Assembly (NCBI RefSeq): GCF_004118155.1
Contig: NZ_SAIQ01000003.1
Coordinates: forward strand, 496,001-560,000
Origin: Edaphocola flava
GTDB taxonomy: Bacteria > Bacteroidota > Bacteroidia > Chitinophagales > Chitinophagaceae
Reading direction: 5' to 3'
DNA: 64,000 nucleotides
The first letter of the stretch is position 1. Every line of letters begins with the position of its first letter. Below, piece by piece: positions 52,856 to 61,315 of this stretch. Both the position numbers and the translations under genes were made by a program. The notes beneath the pieces are model-generated. The model was not told the DNA's origin, searched no databases, and saw only the letters and a list, made by a program, of their open reading frames with translations.

Positions 52856-53982
52856 TGTTGTTTGTTTTTAAAAAATATATAAGGCGCCAGTATAATATTA
52901 TACCCTACCCACATCAGGTCACCGAACAGGCTGAATGCCTTTTGGCCTCTTTCATCCAGTGCACGGCACCATTTCCGGTTCAGCATAATGTATACGCCCA
53001 TCCGGAGCAGCAGCAAAATTAATACAATGATTTGAATTTTCTGATTTCCGGTCAGTAATAAAGCTGCGGCAGACACCCAGAACAGCAGCCCGGAGAAGGC
53101 ATAAACAGCCAATCCGCGCTTTACCCTTTCGGAATAATACTTACCGGAAGACACATGGCGCGTCTTCTGTTTCCACCAGTCAGCCCAGGTCTCCTTTACT
53201 GCCGAGATCGTTTTTGCTTCAGGATGATCCGCAATCACTGCTTGCTGGCTGAGGGCGAGGTATGATACGATCAGGTCATCATCGCCAGAGGCAGTACGGC
53301 GGAACAGTGCTGCAAAATCCTCGTCCTGATCCAGCGCCTGCAATACAGGTGCCCGTTCATACATCAGGTTTCGGCCTACGCCCATATAAGGGTATCCTGC
53401 ACGTGCCCAGGAGGTATATTGCATAAATGTATGCACCGTCTCCCAGCGAATAAAGGTATTCAGCAAGCCCGGTTTTTGCTCATAAGCACCATAGCCTAAT
53501 ACAAAATATGACTGCTGCGGTGTTTGCAGCTTCGCACCCTGATAGGCCGCTGCCATATGATGCAGCCAGTCCTTACCAGCAGGCATACAGTCCGCATCGG
53601 TCAGCAACACCAGGCCATAGGTACATTGCTTCAATCCCTGCCATAACGCGTATTTCTTACCCGGAAAGGTCTTTTCTGTTGACGGATCTATGGTCAGCAC
53701 GCGAAGAGCCGGAAATTCTTTTTGTAATGATGCTAATACAGCCGCACTTTCATCTGTTGAGCCATCATTGACCACCAGCACTTCCCATTGTCCGGCATAG
53801 GACTGATCGAGCACATGAGGCAAAAAACGACGAAAATGCTCAGCTTCATTTTTGCCGCAGATGAGGATACTGACACCCGGTAATGCATCTGCAGAAAGCG
53901 GTGCGTGTACTGCAGGACGGTAACGATACCACCAGGCAAACAAGATTTGTATCAGCAAACTAAACAGGAAAAGGTACAGCAT
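52846..53982 (-). CDS. Membrane glycosyltransferase, family 2
   Basis: A 378-residue GT2 protein. An N-terminal membrane helix (about 1-20) precedes the GT-A domain: VSILICGKNEAEHF near 45-58, VVNDGSTDES near 85, the DXD-type motif LLTDADCMP near 140-148, and GDDDLIVS near 235. Two or three hydrophobic segments end the protein (about 295-340). The acceptor and sugar are unknown; cell-wall or glycolipid work is likely. It starts five bases after the miaA stop and overlaps rsmG. The longer frame to 54039 overlaps miaA and is rejected. Confidence 0.9.
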   Translation of the reverse strand: MLYLFLFSLLIQILFAWWYRYRPAVHAPLSADALPGVSILICGKNEAEHFRRFLPHVLDQSYAGQWEVLVVNDGSTDESAAVLASLQKEFPALRVLTIDPSTEKTFPGKKYALWQGLKQCTYGLVLLTDADCMPAGKDWLHHMAAAYQGAKLQTPQQSYFVLGYGAYEQKPGLLNTFIRWETVHTFMQYTSWARAGYPYMGVGRNLMYERAPVLQALDQDEDFAALFRRTASGDDDLIVSYLALSQQAVIADHPEAKTISAVKETWADWWKQKTRHVSSGKYYSERVKRGLAVYAFSGLLFWVSAAALLLTGNQKIQIIVLILLLLRMGVYIMLNRKWCRALDERGQKAFSLFGDLMWVGYNIILAPYIFFKNKQQWK

Positions 53983-53986
53983 AGGA

Positions 53987-54904
53987 TTATAAGCTTTGTC
54001 TGATATAATCCAGCACCTGCTGCGTTTCATCCGGTGCAAACCAGCTGTAGCCCTTATCCTTACGGAACCAGGTCAGCTGCCTTTTGGCATAATTGCGGGA
54101 ATGTTGCTTCACTTTTTCTACAGCAGCGGTGAGTGCTGATGATGATAAAGGCCAGGTGTCCTGCTCGTAGAACTCCTGGTAGCCTACTGTTTGCAGGTTT
54201 TTCAGCTGACGGTAGGGATATAGTGTTTCGATTTCGTCCATCAGACCCTGCTCCATCATCATATCTACCCTGCGATTGATGCGATGATATAGTACTTCCC
54301 TGGGCAGGTCCAGGGCAATTTTGATGATATTAAATGGTCTTTGTTTCACCTTATTACTGCGATAGTGCAGAATAGAAGTGCCGGTGCTTTCGATAAAGGC
54401 CAGTGCACGGATCAGCCGGCTGTGGTTCTGCTGTTCGGCCTGTGCATAAAATGCGGGATCTTGCTCCTGCATTCTTTGCTGCAGCCATTCGAGTCCTTTT
54501 GTTTCAAATTCGGCCTGAATCGCTTTTTCTATACTACGGTCTACAGAGGGCATTTCATCTATGCCTTCACAAAGCGCTTTGATGTACAAGCCGGTTCCGC
54601 CACAGACTACAGCCACATCCTGCTGTGCAAAGATTTCGGCACAATAGCCCAGCGCCAGTTGTTCGTACATACCGGCATTCACCTCTTCTTGTATAGAATG
54701 GCTATTGATAAAATAATGCGGTACCGCGGACAGCTCTTCCTGAGCCGGCTTTGCGGTACCGATTGACATTTCTTTATAACATTGCCGGGAATCGGCAGAG
54801 ATTACAGCAGTATGATATTGCTGCGCTACAGCAATGCTGAGTGCAGTCTTGCCCACAGCGGTAGGCCCAGCGATAACGATCAGTGTTTTCCGAGCCTGCG
54901 TCAT
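53987..54904 (-). CDS. miaA: tRNA dimethylallyltransferase
   Basis: Adds the dimethylallyl group to A37 of UNN-reading tRNAs. The P-loop AGPTAVGKTALS is at residues 12-23, followed by SADSRQCYKEMSIGTAKP near 35-52 and CGGTGLYIKAL near 100; the tRNA-binding RQLTWFRKD motif is near the C-terminus. The 305-residue length is normal. It heads the miaA-glycosyltransferase-rsmG cluster. Confidence 0.97.
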   Translation of the reverse strand: MTQARKTLIVIAGPTAVGKTALSIAVAQQYHTAVISADSRQCYKEMSIGTAKPAQEELSAVPHYFINSHSIQEEVNAGMYEQLALGYCAEIFAQQDVAVVCGGTGLYIKALCEGIDEMPSVDRSIEKAIQAEFETKGLEWLQQRMQEQDPAFYAQAEQQNHSRLIRALAFIESTGTSILHYRSNKVKQRPFNIIKIALDLPREVLYHRINRRVDMMMEQGLMDEIETLYPYRQLKNLQTVGYQEFYEQDTWPLSSSALTAAVEKVKQHSRNYAKRQLTWFRKDKGYSWFAPDETQQVLDYIRQSL

Positions 54905-54915
54905 GTTGCTACAAA

Positions 54916-55497
54916 TTAAAATTGATCTCCTTCCTCGCCATATTCCTCACCATAGCTTTCTTCTTCTGAGTCTTTTTCTTCATCCTCTCCTTCATCACCA
55001 TAGCCCTCATCCATTTCTTCCTTACCCAGATCGTACTTTTCTTCCATTTCTACCATGCGGTTTTCGGACAGGGATTTAGCGCCGGTAAGCATAGGTGCAA
55101 TACCTTCTTTATAGAAACAGTGCGGGTAATCGATTTTCGGATTTTCATCCTTATCAATACCGATCAACTCTACAAAGAATGACCAGTTTTTGGCAGGGTC
55201 ATATTCGTAGATAAATTTCTTATCCGGATTATCGATCAGTGCCGATACCGGTGTTTTTAACATGGATAATGCAGGGGCATCCTTTTTATTCACCAGCACC
55301 TCAGAAGAAATAGCTCTTCCTTTTACGTGCTTCTCATTACTCTCATAAAATACGCCACTGGCCGTTTTCTTCTCGAACTCAAAGGCTTTCAGTATGGCTT
55401 CATGGAATTGCAGGAAGGACTGTCCATTGGTCAGTGCAATGCTGCGGTTGATGTTATCATCATCATCCCAGGATACTTTAAATTTAAAAACAGGCAT
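54916..55497 (-). CDS. pRiA4b ORF-3-like protein with acidic tail
   Basis: A 193-residue protein. Residues 1-140 match the pRiA4b ORF-3-like (PF07929) fold: VFKFKVSWDDDDNINRSIAL near the start and LQFHEAILKAFEFEKKTASG in the middle. This family is widespread on plasmids and chromosomes and has no proven function. The last about 40 residues are almost all Glu, Asp, Gly and Tyr (EEMDEGYGDEGEDEEKDSEE). It lies 11 bases upstream of miaA, so it may be the first gene of that operon. Confidence 0.8.
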   Translation of the reverse strand: MPVFKFKVSWDDDDNINRSIALTNGQSFLQFHEAILKAFEFEKKTASGVFYESNEKHVKGRAISSEVLVNKKDAPALSMLKTPVSALIDNPDKKFIYEYDPAKNWSFFVELIGIDKDENPKIDYPHCFYKEGIAPMLTGAKSLSENRMVEMEEKYDLGKEEMDEGYGDEGEDEEKDSEEESYGEEYGEEGDQF

Positions 55498-55534
55498 ATA
55501 TGCAGTTAAACTAGATTAATATAATTGTAAACGA

Positions 55535-55542
55535 CAAAGATA
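55535..55542 (-). promoter_or_regulatory. Promoter -7 box of the pRiA4b-like gene and miaA operon
   Basis: Minus-strand TATCTTTG (exact TAnnTTTG), 37 bases upstream of the start at 55497. Confidence 0.45.
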
Positions 55543-55562
55543 ATAAAAATCGCTTTTGTGGC

Positions 55563-56327
55563 TTAATAGCGGTGGTTGCTGATATTTTCCAACACCCCTT
55601 CCGGATAATTGACGGCCTCCAGGTATAATCCGTTTCCGGTGACACTGAAGTCGGCAAGGGTGCAGTTCTTCGCTTCTATAATCGAACGGAAGCTTGTTAC
55701 CGGGTCTGGCTTTTTATTGGCTTTGATTTGTGTACCGACCAGTGCCCGAACCATACCCCTCAGGAAGCGATTGGCTTCTACAACATAATGCACTTCATCA
55801 CCCACCTCTTCCCAATAAGATTGCATAATGGTACATTTAAAGGTAAAGGTTTGTGTATTGCGCTTGGAGAAGGTTTCAAAATCAATATAATCTTTCAGCA
55901 CAGTTGCGGTCTGATTCAGCAGATCCAGATCAAGGGGATAAGGATGGAACAGCGCCCTGCCCTGCCTGAACGGATCTTTATATTTATAAATCTTGTACCG
56001 GTAACGGCGGCTGATGGCGGCAAAACGTGCATTCAACTCCGGGTCTATAGCCCTGTACAGGTTTACGATCGCAATCTTGGGCGGCAATACGGCATTCATT
56101 TTATACACCAGTTCCGGATGCAGCGGTGGCTCAAAATCGAAATGATAGAAATTGCCCAGCGCATGCACACCTTCATCGGTGCGGCTGGCACCGAACGTCT
56201 CTACCGGTACGCGCAGTATGGTACTCAGCGCATTATTAATCGCAAACTGCACCGTTGGCAGCTCGCCCTGCAACTGAGAACCGTGAAAGGCAATACCGTC
56301 ATAACTGACTTCAAGAAAATAGCGCAT
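55563..56327 (-). CDS. truA: tRNA pseudouridine synthase A
   Basis: Makes pseudouridine at positions 38-40 of the tRNA anticodon arm. The active-site motif is GASRTDEGVHAL with the catalytic Asp 51. Other signatures: the start RYFLEVSYDGIAFHG, YRYKIYKY near 105 and RFLRGMVRALVGT near 200. At 254 residues it is normal. It starts two bases after the DUF3817 gene and ends 66 bases before the next gene. Confidence 0.97.
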   Translation of the reverse strand: MRYFLEVSYDGIAFHGSQLQGELPTVQFAINNALSTILRVPVETFGASRTDEGVHALGNFYHFDFEPPLHPELVYKMNAVLPPKIAIVNLYRAIDPELNARFAAISRRYRYKIYKYKDPFRQGRALFHPYPLDLDLLNQTATVLKDYIDFETFSKRNTQTFTFKCTIMQSYWEEVGDEVHYVVEANRFLRGMVRALVGTQIKANKKPDPVTSFRSIIEAKNCTLADFSVTGNGLYLEAVNYPEGVLENISNHRY

Positions 56328-56329
56328 GC

Positions 56330-56659
56330 TTAGTTCACTGCTGGCTTTAAGGTTGCTTTTTCCTTTTTCAATTGCATGTCTACCCAGAATGTTCCGAATG
56401 GAATGAAGGATAAAATGAAGTAAACAATCACTTTCTTCATACCCCAGCCATAGTTAGACTTGCATTGAAACAGCAAAATAACGTACAAAACAAATAATAC
56501 ACCATGAGCCATGCCCACGTTCTTAACCAGCATTGCACCGGTTTCTGCATCACCGAAGAAGCCACGCTTCATCAGGGAAGCTGCTATCAGGATCAGAAAA
56601 GATAAACCTTCCAGGATGGCTACCCAGCCAAAATAGCTCAATAGTTTTTTATTGTTCAT
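56330..56659 (-). CDS. DUF3817 small membrane protein
   Basis: A 109-residue integral membrane protein with three hydrophobic segments. The opening SYFGWVAILEGLSFLILI, the middle KNVGMAHGVLFVLYVILLF and the end SFIPFGTFWVD are the DUF3817 pattern. The role is unknown; it is common in both Bacteroidota and Actinobacteria. It ends two bases before truA and is probably co-transcribed with it. Confidence 0.9.
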   Translation of the reverse strand: MNNKKLLSYFGWVAILEGLSFLILIAASLMKRGFFGDAETGAMLVKNVGMAHGVLFVLYVILLFQCKSNYGWGMKKVIVYFILSFIPFGTFWVDMQLKKEKATLKPAVN

Positions 56660-56678
56660 AGCTCATTATTTTGAGCCG

Positions 56679-56686
56679 CAAAGATA
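56679..56686 (-). promoter_or_regulatory. Promoter -7 box of the DUF3817-truA operon
   Basis: Minus-strand TATCTTTG (exact TAnnTTTG), 19 bases upstream of the start at 56659. A gpsA promoter box faces the other way at 56739. Confidence 0.5.
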
Positions 56687-56738
56687 GTATTCAATTCCCG
56701 TATTCGACCGCTTTAGTGGTAAAGCAAGTGAAAACTTT

Positions 56739-56746
56739 TATCTTTG
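56739..56746 (+). promoter_or_regulatory. Promoter -7 box of gpsA
   Basis: TATCTTTG (exact TAnnTTTG), 25 bases before the gpsA ATG. Confidence 0.5.
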
Positions 56747-56771
56747 TCCGCGAGAACAACATAAACATTAA

Positions 56772-57773
56772 ATGATAGGGATATTAGGGAATGGAAGCTG
56801 GGCAACTGCCCTGGCTAAATTATTGACGGAAAACCATCACCGGATCGCCTGGTGGATGCGCAGTGAAGCCGCTGTAGCTCACCTGGAAGAAAAGGGACAT
56901 AATGAACTGTATTTGTCTTCCGTATTGTTTGAGCCGGAACAGATCAAACCCACGACCGACCTTAATTTCATGCTCACCCATTGTAATGTGCTGGTCATGT
57001 GTATCCCTTCTGCATTTATGTTTGATGTGCTGCGCCGCATGCCCAAAGACAGCCTTAAGGGTAAAAAAATCATTTCGGCCATCAAAGGTATTTTACCCGA
57101 ACAGCATCAGTTGTTGCAGGAATATCTGGCCGCTCATTTCGAAATTGAACTGAAAGATTATTTTGCCATTACCGGACCTTGTCATGCCGAGGAAGTCGCA
57201 CAGGAGCGCCTTTCGTATCTTACTTTTTCCGGCATACACACAGATGACTGCCAGTATATCGCGGCCTTGTTCGAAACTACTTATCTGCGCACAACTACCA
57301 ATAATGATCTCTGGGGCAGCCAGTATGCCGCAGTGCTGAAGAATATCTATGCCGTTGGTGCGGGTATTGCTCACGGACTGGGTTACGGAGACAATTTCCT
57401 GAGTGTGTATATCACCAGTTGCTATCGTGAGATGCATCGCTTCCTGTCACAGCATTTCCTGCAGATGAATGAGCAGGACACTACACCCGACTTTCATACC
57501 AGTGCATACCTGGGCGATCTGCTGGTAACCTGCTACTCCCCGCACAGCCGCAACCGTACCTTCGGTGCCCTGCTGGGTAAAGGCTACTCCGTTGCTGCTG
57601 CAAAAGCGGAAATGAATATGGTGGCTGAGGGGTATTTTGCCTCTCTGGGCATGAAAACAATCATTGACCAGACGCGCATTGATATGCCTATCATGCAGTA
57701 TATCTATGATATGCTCTGGCAGCAGAAATCCTGCAATGGCACCTTTAAGAAAATAGAGCTGCTGCTCTGCTAA
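56772..57773 (+). CDS. gpsA: NAD(P)H-dependent glycerol-3-phosphate dehydrogenase
   Basis: Reduces dihydroxyacetone phosphate to glycerol 3-phosphate for phospholipid synthesis. The cofactor motif GILGNGSWATALAK starts at residue 3, the middle motif SAIKGI near 102 and the catalytic-lysine region VLKNIYAVGAGIAHGLGYGDN near 191-211. At 333 residues it is normal. The substrate site GDLLVTCYSPHSRNR near 257 is intact. It ends before a very long terminator facing the permease gene. Confidence 0.95.
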   Translation: MIGILGNGSWATALAKLLTENHHRIAWWMRSEAAVAHLEEKGHNELYLSSVLFEPEQIKPTTDLNFMLTHCNVLVMCIPSAFMFDVLRRMPKDSLKGKKIISAIKGILPEQHQLLQEYLAAHFEIELKDYFAITGPCHAEEVAQERLSYLTFSGIHTDDCQYIAALFETTYLRTTTNNDLWGSQYAAVLKNIYAVGAGIAHGLGYGDNFLSVYITSCYREMHRFLSQHFLQMNEQDTTPDFHTSAYLGDLLVTCYSPHSRNRTFGALLGKGYSVAAAKAEMNMVAEGYFASLGMKTIIDQTRIDMPIMQYIYDMLWQQKSCNGTFKKIELLLC

Positions 57774-57818
57774 TGTGCAGCTTGCACGGGCATGCTTTTA
57801 GAGAAAACACGGATAGTC

Positions 57819-57876
57819 ATTATAAAAGGAAAGGGTCGCTGCATATGTATATGCAGCGACCCTTTCCTTTTATAAT
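57819..57876. terminator. Bidirectional terminator between gpsA and the permease gene
   Basis: Perfect inverted repeat with 28-base arms (57819-57846 and 57849-57876); the core GGGTCGCTGCAT is flanked by A/T-rich ends, giving T-rich tracts on both strands. Confidence 0.9.
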
Positions 57877-57887
57877 CAACCAAACGT

Positions 57888-59384
57888 CTACGAATCGGAG
57901 CGTTTAGCCAGTTTACTGTGTTTCTTGCCATAAACGAAGTATACGACCAGACCGATCGCCAGCCATACGGCTAATCGCTCCCAGCTCTCTTTAGGCAGAC
58001 CAGCCATTAAGGCCAGACAAACCAGCACACCCAGAATAGGTAATACCGGAACGAATGGTGTTTTGAAGCCACGAGGAGCATCAGGATTGGTTTTACGCAT
58101 TACAATTACCCCGATACATACCAGTACGAAGGCAAATAAGGTACCGATACTCACCATATGACCCAGATCAGAAACCGGGATAAAGCCTGCGAAAATGCTC
58201 ACGAAGATCATGAAGATTATATTAGTCTTCCACGGTGTTCTGTTCTTTTTATGTAAATCGCTGAACATTTTAGGCAGCAGACCATCCACACTCATGCTGT
58301 AGAATACACGGCTCTGTCCCATCAGCATCACCAGCATTACAGAAGTATACCCTGCAATAATGGCCATAGTCAGGAAGGAGTTGAGGAAGGTATAACCCGT
58401 ATGTGCAAAGGCTGTAGTTACCGGGCTTGCATCGCCTTTAAATTTAAGGTAATGCTCCAGCCCCGTCAGTACATAAGAGAATAATACGTACAATATAGTA
58501 CAGACGATAAGCGAGCCTATAATACCGATAGGCATGCCCTTCTGTGGATTTTTAGCTTCCTGTGCAGCAGTACTTACTGCATCGAAACCAATAAAGGCAA
58601 AGAATACCACACCGGCTCCACGCAGGATACCGCTGATACCATAATGACCAAAATCATCGCTGGAGAAGAAATCCCAGAAACTGATCTCACCGGATTTCAA
58701 TTTTACCTCTCCCAGGTTGGCAGGGATAAACGGAGTATGGTTAGCAGTGCTGATATAACCCCATCCTAAAGCGATGAAGATCAATACTACAGTCACTTTC
58801 AGGACTACCAGTACATTATTCAGCAAAGCTGATTCTTTGGTTCCGCGAATCAGTAAAAGAGATAGTAAACATACAATAATAATGGCCGGCAGGTTGACCA
58901 CACCACCCATATTAATGCCATTCAATTCATCCCAGGGGCCGTGCAAGAGTGCATTGGGCAGATCTATCCCGACCGAATGGAGAAATTTATTGACATACTG
59001 AGACCAGCTCACCGCAACGGTGGCCGCACCCAGGGCATATTCCAGTACAAGATCCCATCCGATGATCCAGGCTACTAACTCGCCCATAGTCGCATAAGAA
59101 TAGGTATAAGCACTTCCCGCAACAGGAATCATTGAGGCAAACTCGGCATAACAAAGCCCTGCAAATCCGCAACCGATAGCTGCCGCAATGAAGGAATATA
59201 CTACTGCCGGACCAGCATTATCTGCTGCGGCAATCCCTGTCAGGGAGAACAAACCGGCGCCGATAATCGCACCGATACCCAGCGCAACCAGTGCTCCGGC
59301 TCCAAGGGTCTTCTTCAGGCCCTTCTCTGAATCATTAGCCTCTGCAACTAACTGACTCAATTGTTTTTTGGTAAAAATACCCAT
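57888..59384 (-). CDS. Amino acid permease (APC superfamily, cationic amino acid transporter-like)
   Basis: A 498-residue inner-membrane transporter with about 12 to 14 hydrophobic segments. The first helix motif GIGAIIGAGLFSLTG near residue 35-49 and the helix 3 stretch YAEFASMIPVAGSAYTYSYATMGE near 78 are typical of APC permeases such as YfnA and the CAT group; helix 6 reads FFAFIGFDAVSTAAQEAKNPQKG. The transported amino acid is not certain, but this branch often moves cationic or branched amino acids. It is convergent with gpsA. Confidence 0.92.
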   Translation of the reverse strand: MGIFTKKQLSQLVAEANDSEKGLKKTLGAGALVALGIGAIIGAGLFSLTGIAAADNAGPAVVYSFIAAAIGCGFAGLCYAEFASMIPVAGSAYTYSYATMGELVAWIIGWDLVLEYALGAATVAVSWSQYVNKFLHSVGIDLPNALLHGPWDELNGINMGGVVNLPAIIIVCLLSLLLIRGTKESALLNNVLVVLKVTVVLIFIALGWGYISTANHTPFIPANLGEVKLKSGEISFWDFFSSDDFGHYGISGILRGAGVVFFAFIGFDAVSTAAQEAKNPQKGMPIGIIGSLIVCTILYVLFSYVLTGLEHYLKFKGDASPVTTAFAHTGYTFLNSFLTMAIIAGYTSVMLVMLMGQSRVFYSMSVDGLLPKMFSDLHKKNRTPWKTNIIFMIFVSIFAGFIPVSDLGHMVSIGTLFAFVLVCIGVIVMRKTNPDAPRGFKTPFVPVLPILGVLVCLALMAGLPKESWERLAVWLAIGLVVYFVYGKKHSKLAKRSDS

Positions 59385-59468
59385 AAGCGTTTAGCGTTTT
59401 AAAAAATACAACCCCCAAACCTAGCTGTTTTTTTTGAAAGTGACAACACTTCCCGTTTCTAAATACCC

Positions 59469-59476
59469 TAATTTTG
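59469..59476 (+). promoter_or_regulatory. Promoter -7 box of dapF, probably leaderless
   Basis: TAATTTTG (exact TAnnTTTG) with five bases between the box and the ATG at 59482. Confidence 0.5.
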
Positions 59477-59481
59477 CATCA

Positions 59482-60258
59482 ATGACTGTGCATTTCTACA
59501 AATACCAGGGCGCAGGAAATGACTTTGTGATCCTGGATAACCGCAAACAATCCTATTCTTTAAGTACGGAGCAGATTAATTTTCTCTGCAATCGCCGCTT
59601 CGGCATCGGCGCAGACGGCCTTATGTTGCTGGAAGCAGCAGAAGGCTACGATTTCCGTATGGTATATTATAATGCTGATGGCCATGAGAGTACGATGTGT
59701 GGCAATGGAGGCCGTTGTATTGCCGCCTTTGCACAGCACATTGGCGTTGCTGGCGCAGACCAGTCCTTTATCGCTATTGACGGACCGCACAAAGCTATCA
59801 TTAAAGAAGGCGGTATCGTATCTCTGCAAATGCAGGATATTGACGATATTGAATTTAGCGATAATGTTGCCATCATGAATACAGGCTCGCCACACTATGT
59901 ATCATTCGATAATGATATTGATAGCCTAGATATCTTTACCGAAGGACGTAATATCCGCAACGGAGAACGTTTTCAGCCCAAAGGTATTAATGTCAACTTT
60001 GTGGAGCGCACTGCCGAAGGCTTGCGCATCCGTACCTATGAGCGTGGTGTGGAAGACGAAACCCTGGCCTGTGGTACTGGTGTAACCGCAGCTGCCATTG
60101 CTTCTGTAGGAGATGCGACCGGTCATTTTGAAATTCCAGTGGCTGCACGCGGGGGTGATCTTTCTGTACAGTTTGACAAATCCGGTGCACAGGAAGTGCA
60201 TAATGTATGGCTTACCGGACCCGCACAAGCGGTTTTCGAGGGACAGATCTCTATTTAA
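59482..60258 (+). CDS. dapF: Diaminopimelate epimerase
   Basis: Interconverts LL- and meso-diaminopimelate, for lysine and peptidoglycan. The two catalytic cysteines are in MCGNGGRC (Cys 73) and LACGTGVTAAA (Cys 197). The start FYKYQGAGNDFVILDNR is the family signature, so ATG 59482 is right; the longer frame runs through the promoter. At 258 residues the length is normal. The next gene is 32 bases on. Confidence 0.97.
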   Translation: MTVHFYKYQGAGNDFVILDNRKQSYSLSTEQINFLCNRRFGIGADGLMLLEAAEGYDFRMVYYNADGHESTMCGNGGRCIAAFAQHIGVAGADQSFIAIDGPHKAIIKEGGIVSLQMQDIDDIEFSDNVAIMNTGSPHYVSFDNDIDSLDIFTEGRNIRNGERFQPKGINVNFVERTAEGLRIRTYERGVEDETLACGTGVTAAAIASVGDATGHFEIPVAARGGDLSVQFDKSGAQEVHNVWLTGPAQAVFEGQISI

Positions 60259-60290
60259 TTTTCATTTCAACTATCAACGAATTTATATAC

Positions 60291-60695
60291 ATGAATTACT
60301 GGCTTGTAAAATCAGAACCTTTTAAATATAGCTGGGAGAAATTTGTAGCCGATGGCGAGACCTTCTGGGATGGCGTGCGCAACTACCAGGCGCGTAATAA
60401 TATGAAGGCTATGAAGAAAGGCGATAAAGTATTATTCTACCACAGTAATGAGGGCATGGCCGTTGTGGGCAATGCTACTGTAGCCAAAGAAGCATACCAG
60501 GACCCTACTACCGAAGACGAACGATGGGTAGTGGTAAACCTGAAAGCAGGTAAGCCATTTAAAAATCCGGTAACCCTTAAAGAGATGAAAGAGCAACCGG
60601 GTCTGCAGAATATGTCGCTCATTCGCCAGGGCCGCCTTTCCGTTTGTGACCTGACACCAGAGGAGTACGATATCATTACGAATTTAGGGAAGTAA
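60291..60695 (+). CDS. EVE domain protein
   Basis: A 134-residue single EVE domain (PUA-like fold). The opening MNYWLVKSEPFKYSWEKF, the YQARNNMKAMKKGDKVLFYHS stretch and VVGNATVAKEAYQD are the family pattern. EVE domains are known or thought to bind modified bases in DNA or RNA, and relatives occur beside restriction genes. It lies next to dapF and arr in what may be one transcript. ATG 60291 is the start of the family match; a longer frame overlaps dapF. Confidence 0.95.
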   Translation: MNYWLVKSEPFKYSWEKFVADGETFWDGVRNYQARNNMKAMKKGDKVLFYHSNEGMAVVGNATVAKEAYQDPTTEDERWVVVNLKAGKPFKNPVTLKEMKEQPGLQNMSLIRQGRLSVCDLTPEEYDIITNLGK

Positions 60696-60717
60696 GCTGC
60701 AAAACCAGAAAAGCCAC

Positions 60718-61119
60718 ATGAACGAAACCACAACATACTACCACGGCACTAAAGCCGATCTGCAAGCCGGTGATCTGATCGTTGCCGGGTATAACTCCAA
60801 TTACGGCAGCCAGCGTCAGGCTAAATATGTTTACTTTACCGCAACTTTAGATGCGGCAACCTGGGGTGCTGAACTGGCACAGGGCGATGGTGCGGGTAAA
60901 ATCTATATCGTGGAGCCTACCGGTGCTTTTGAAGATGATCCGAACCTGACGGATAAGAAATTTCCGGGCAATCCAACCCGATCCTACCGTACCAAAGATG
61001 GCCTGAGGGTTATTGGCGAACTAAAGGACTGGACCGGCCATAGCGCAGAACAGTTACAGCAGATGCGCGACAACCTTCAAAAACTTAAGGATCAGGGTAT
61101 AGAGGCGATAGAAGAGTAA
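60718..61119 (+). CDS. arr: NAD(+)--rifampin ADP-ribosyltransferase
   Basis: Inactivates rifamycins by ADP-ribosylating the 23-hydroxyl group. The 133-residue protein is close to Arr of Mycobacterium smegmatis along its whole length: YYHGTKADLQAGDL, TATLDAATWGAELAQGDG, VEPTGAFEDDPNLTDK and FPGNPTRSYRTKDGLRVIGE. The catalytic residues His 9, Tyr 39 and Asp 74 line up with the known H-Y-D triad (19, 49, 84) with the constant offset of ten. Codon use does not stand out from its neighbours, so it may be resident. It lies 22 bases after the EVE gene and ends before a strong terminator. Confidence 0.95.
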   Translation: MNETTTYYHGTKADLQAGDLIVAGYNSNYGSQRQAKYVYFTATLDAATWGAELAQGDGAGKIYIVEPTGAFEDDPNLTDKKFPGNPTRSYRTKDGLRVIGELKDWTGHSAEQLQQMRDNLQKLKDQGIEAIEE

Positions 61120-61147
61120 AGCGCTAATGTGTGTTAATCATATACTT

Positions 61148-61194
61148 AAATAGGAATCTTTAAACAGAGTTCTACTGTTTGAAGATTCCTATTT
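61148..61194 (+). terminator. Terminator of arr
   Basis: Inverted repeat with 20-base arms (61148-61167 and 61175-61194), one G-T pair, seven-base loop, followed by TTT. It ends the dapF-EVE-arr transcript. Confidence 0.88.
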
Positions 61195-61315
61195 TTTCAC
61201 TACTTTTCCACATAAAATACTATTGATTACCAGAGCGATTTAACTCCCCTAATTAGATCGGTATGATACAAAATATAAAGCTATATTTAACTATAACCTC
61301 AAAACAAAAGCTTAC

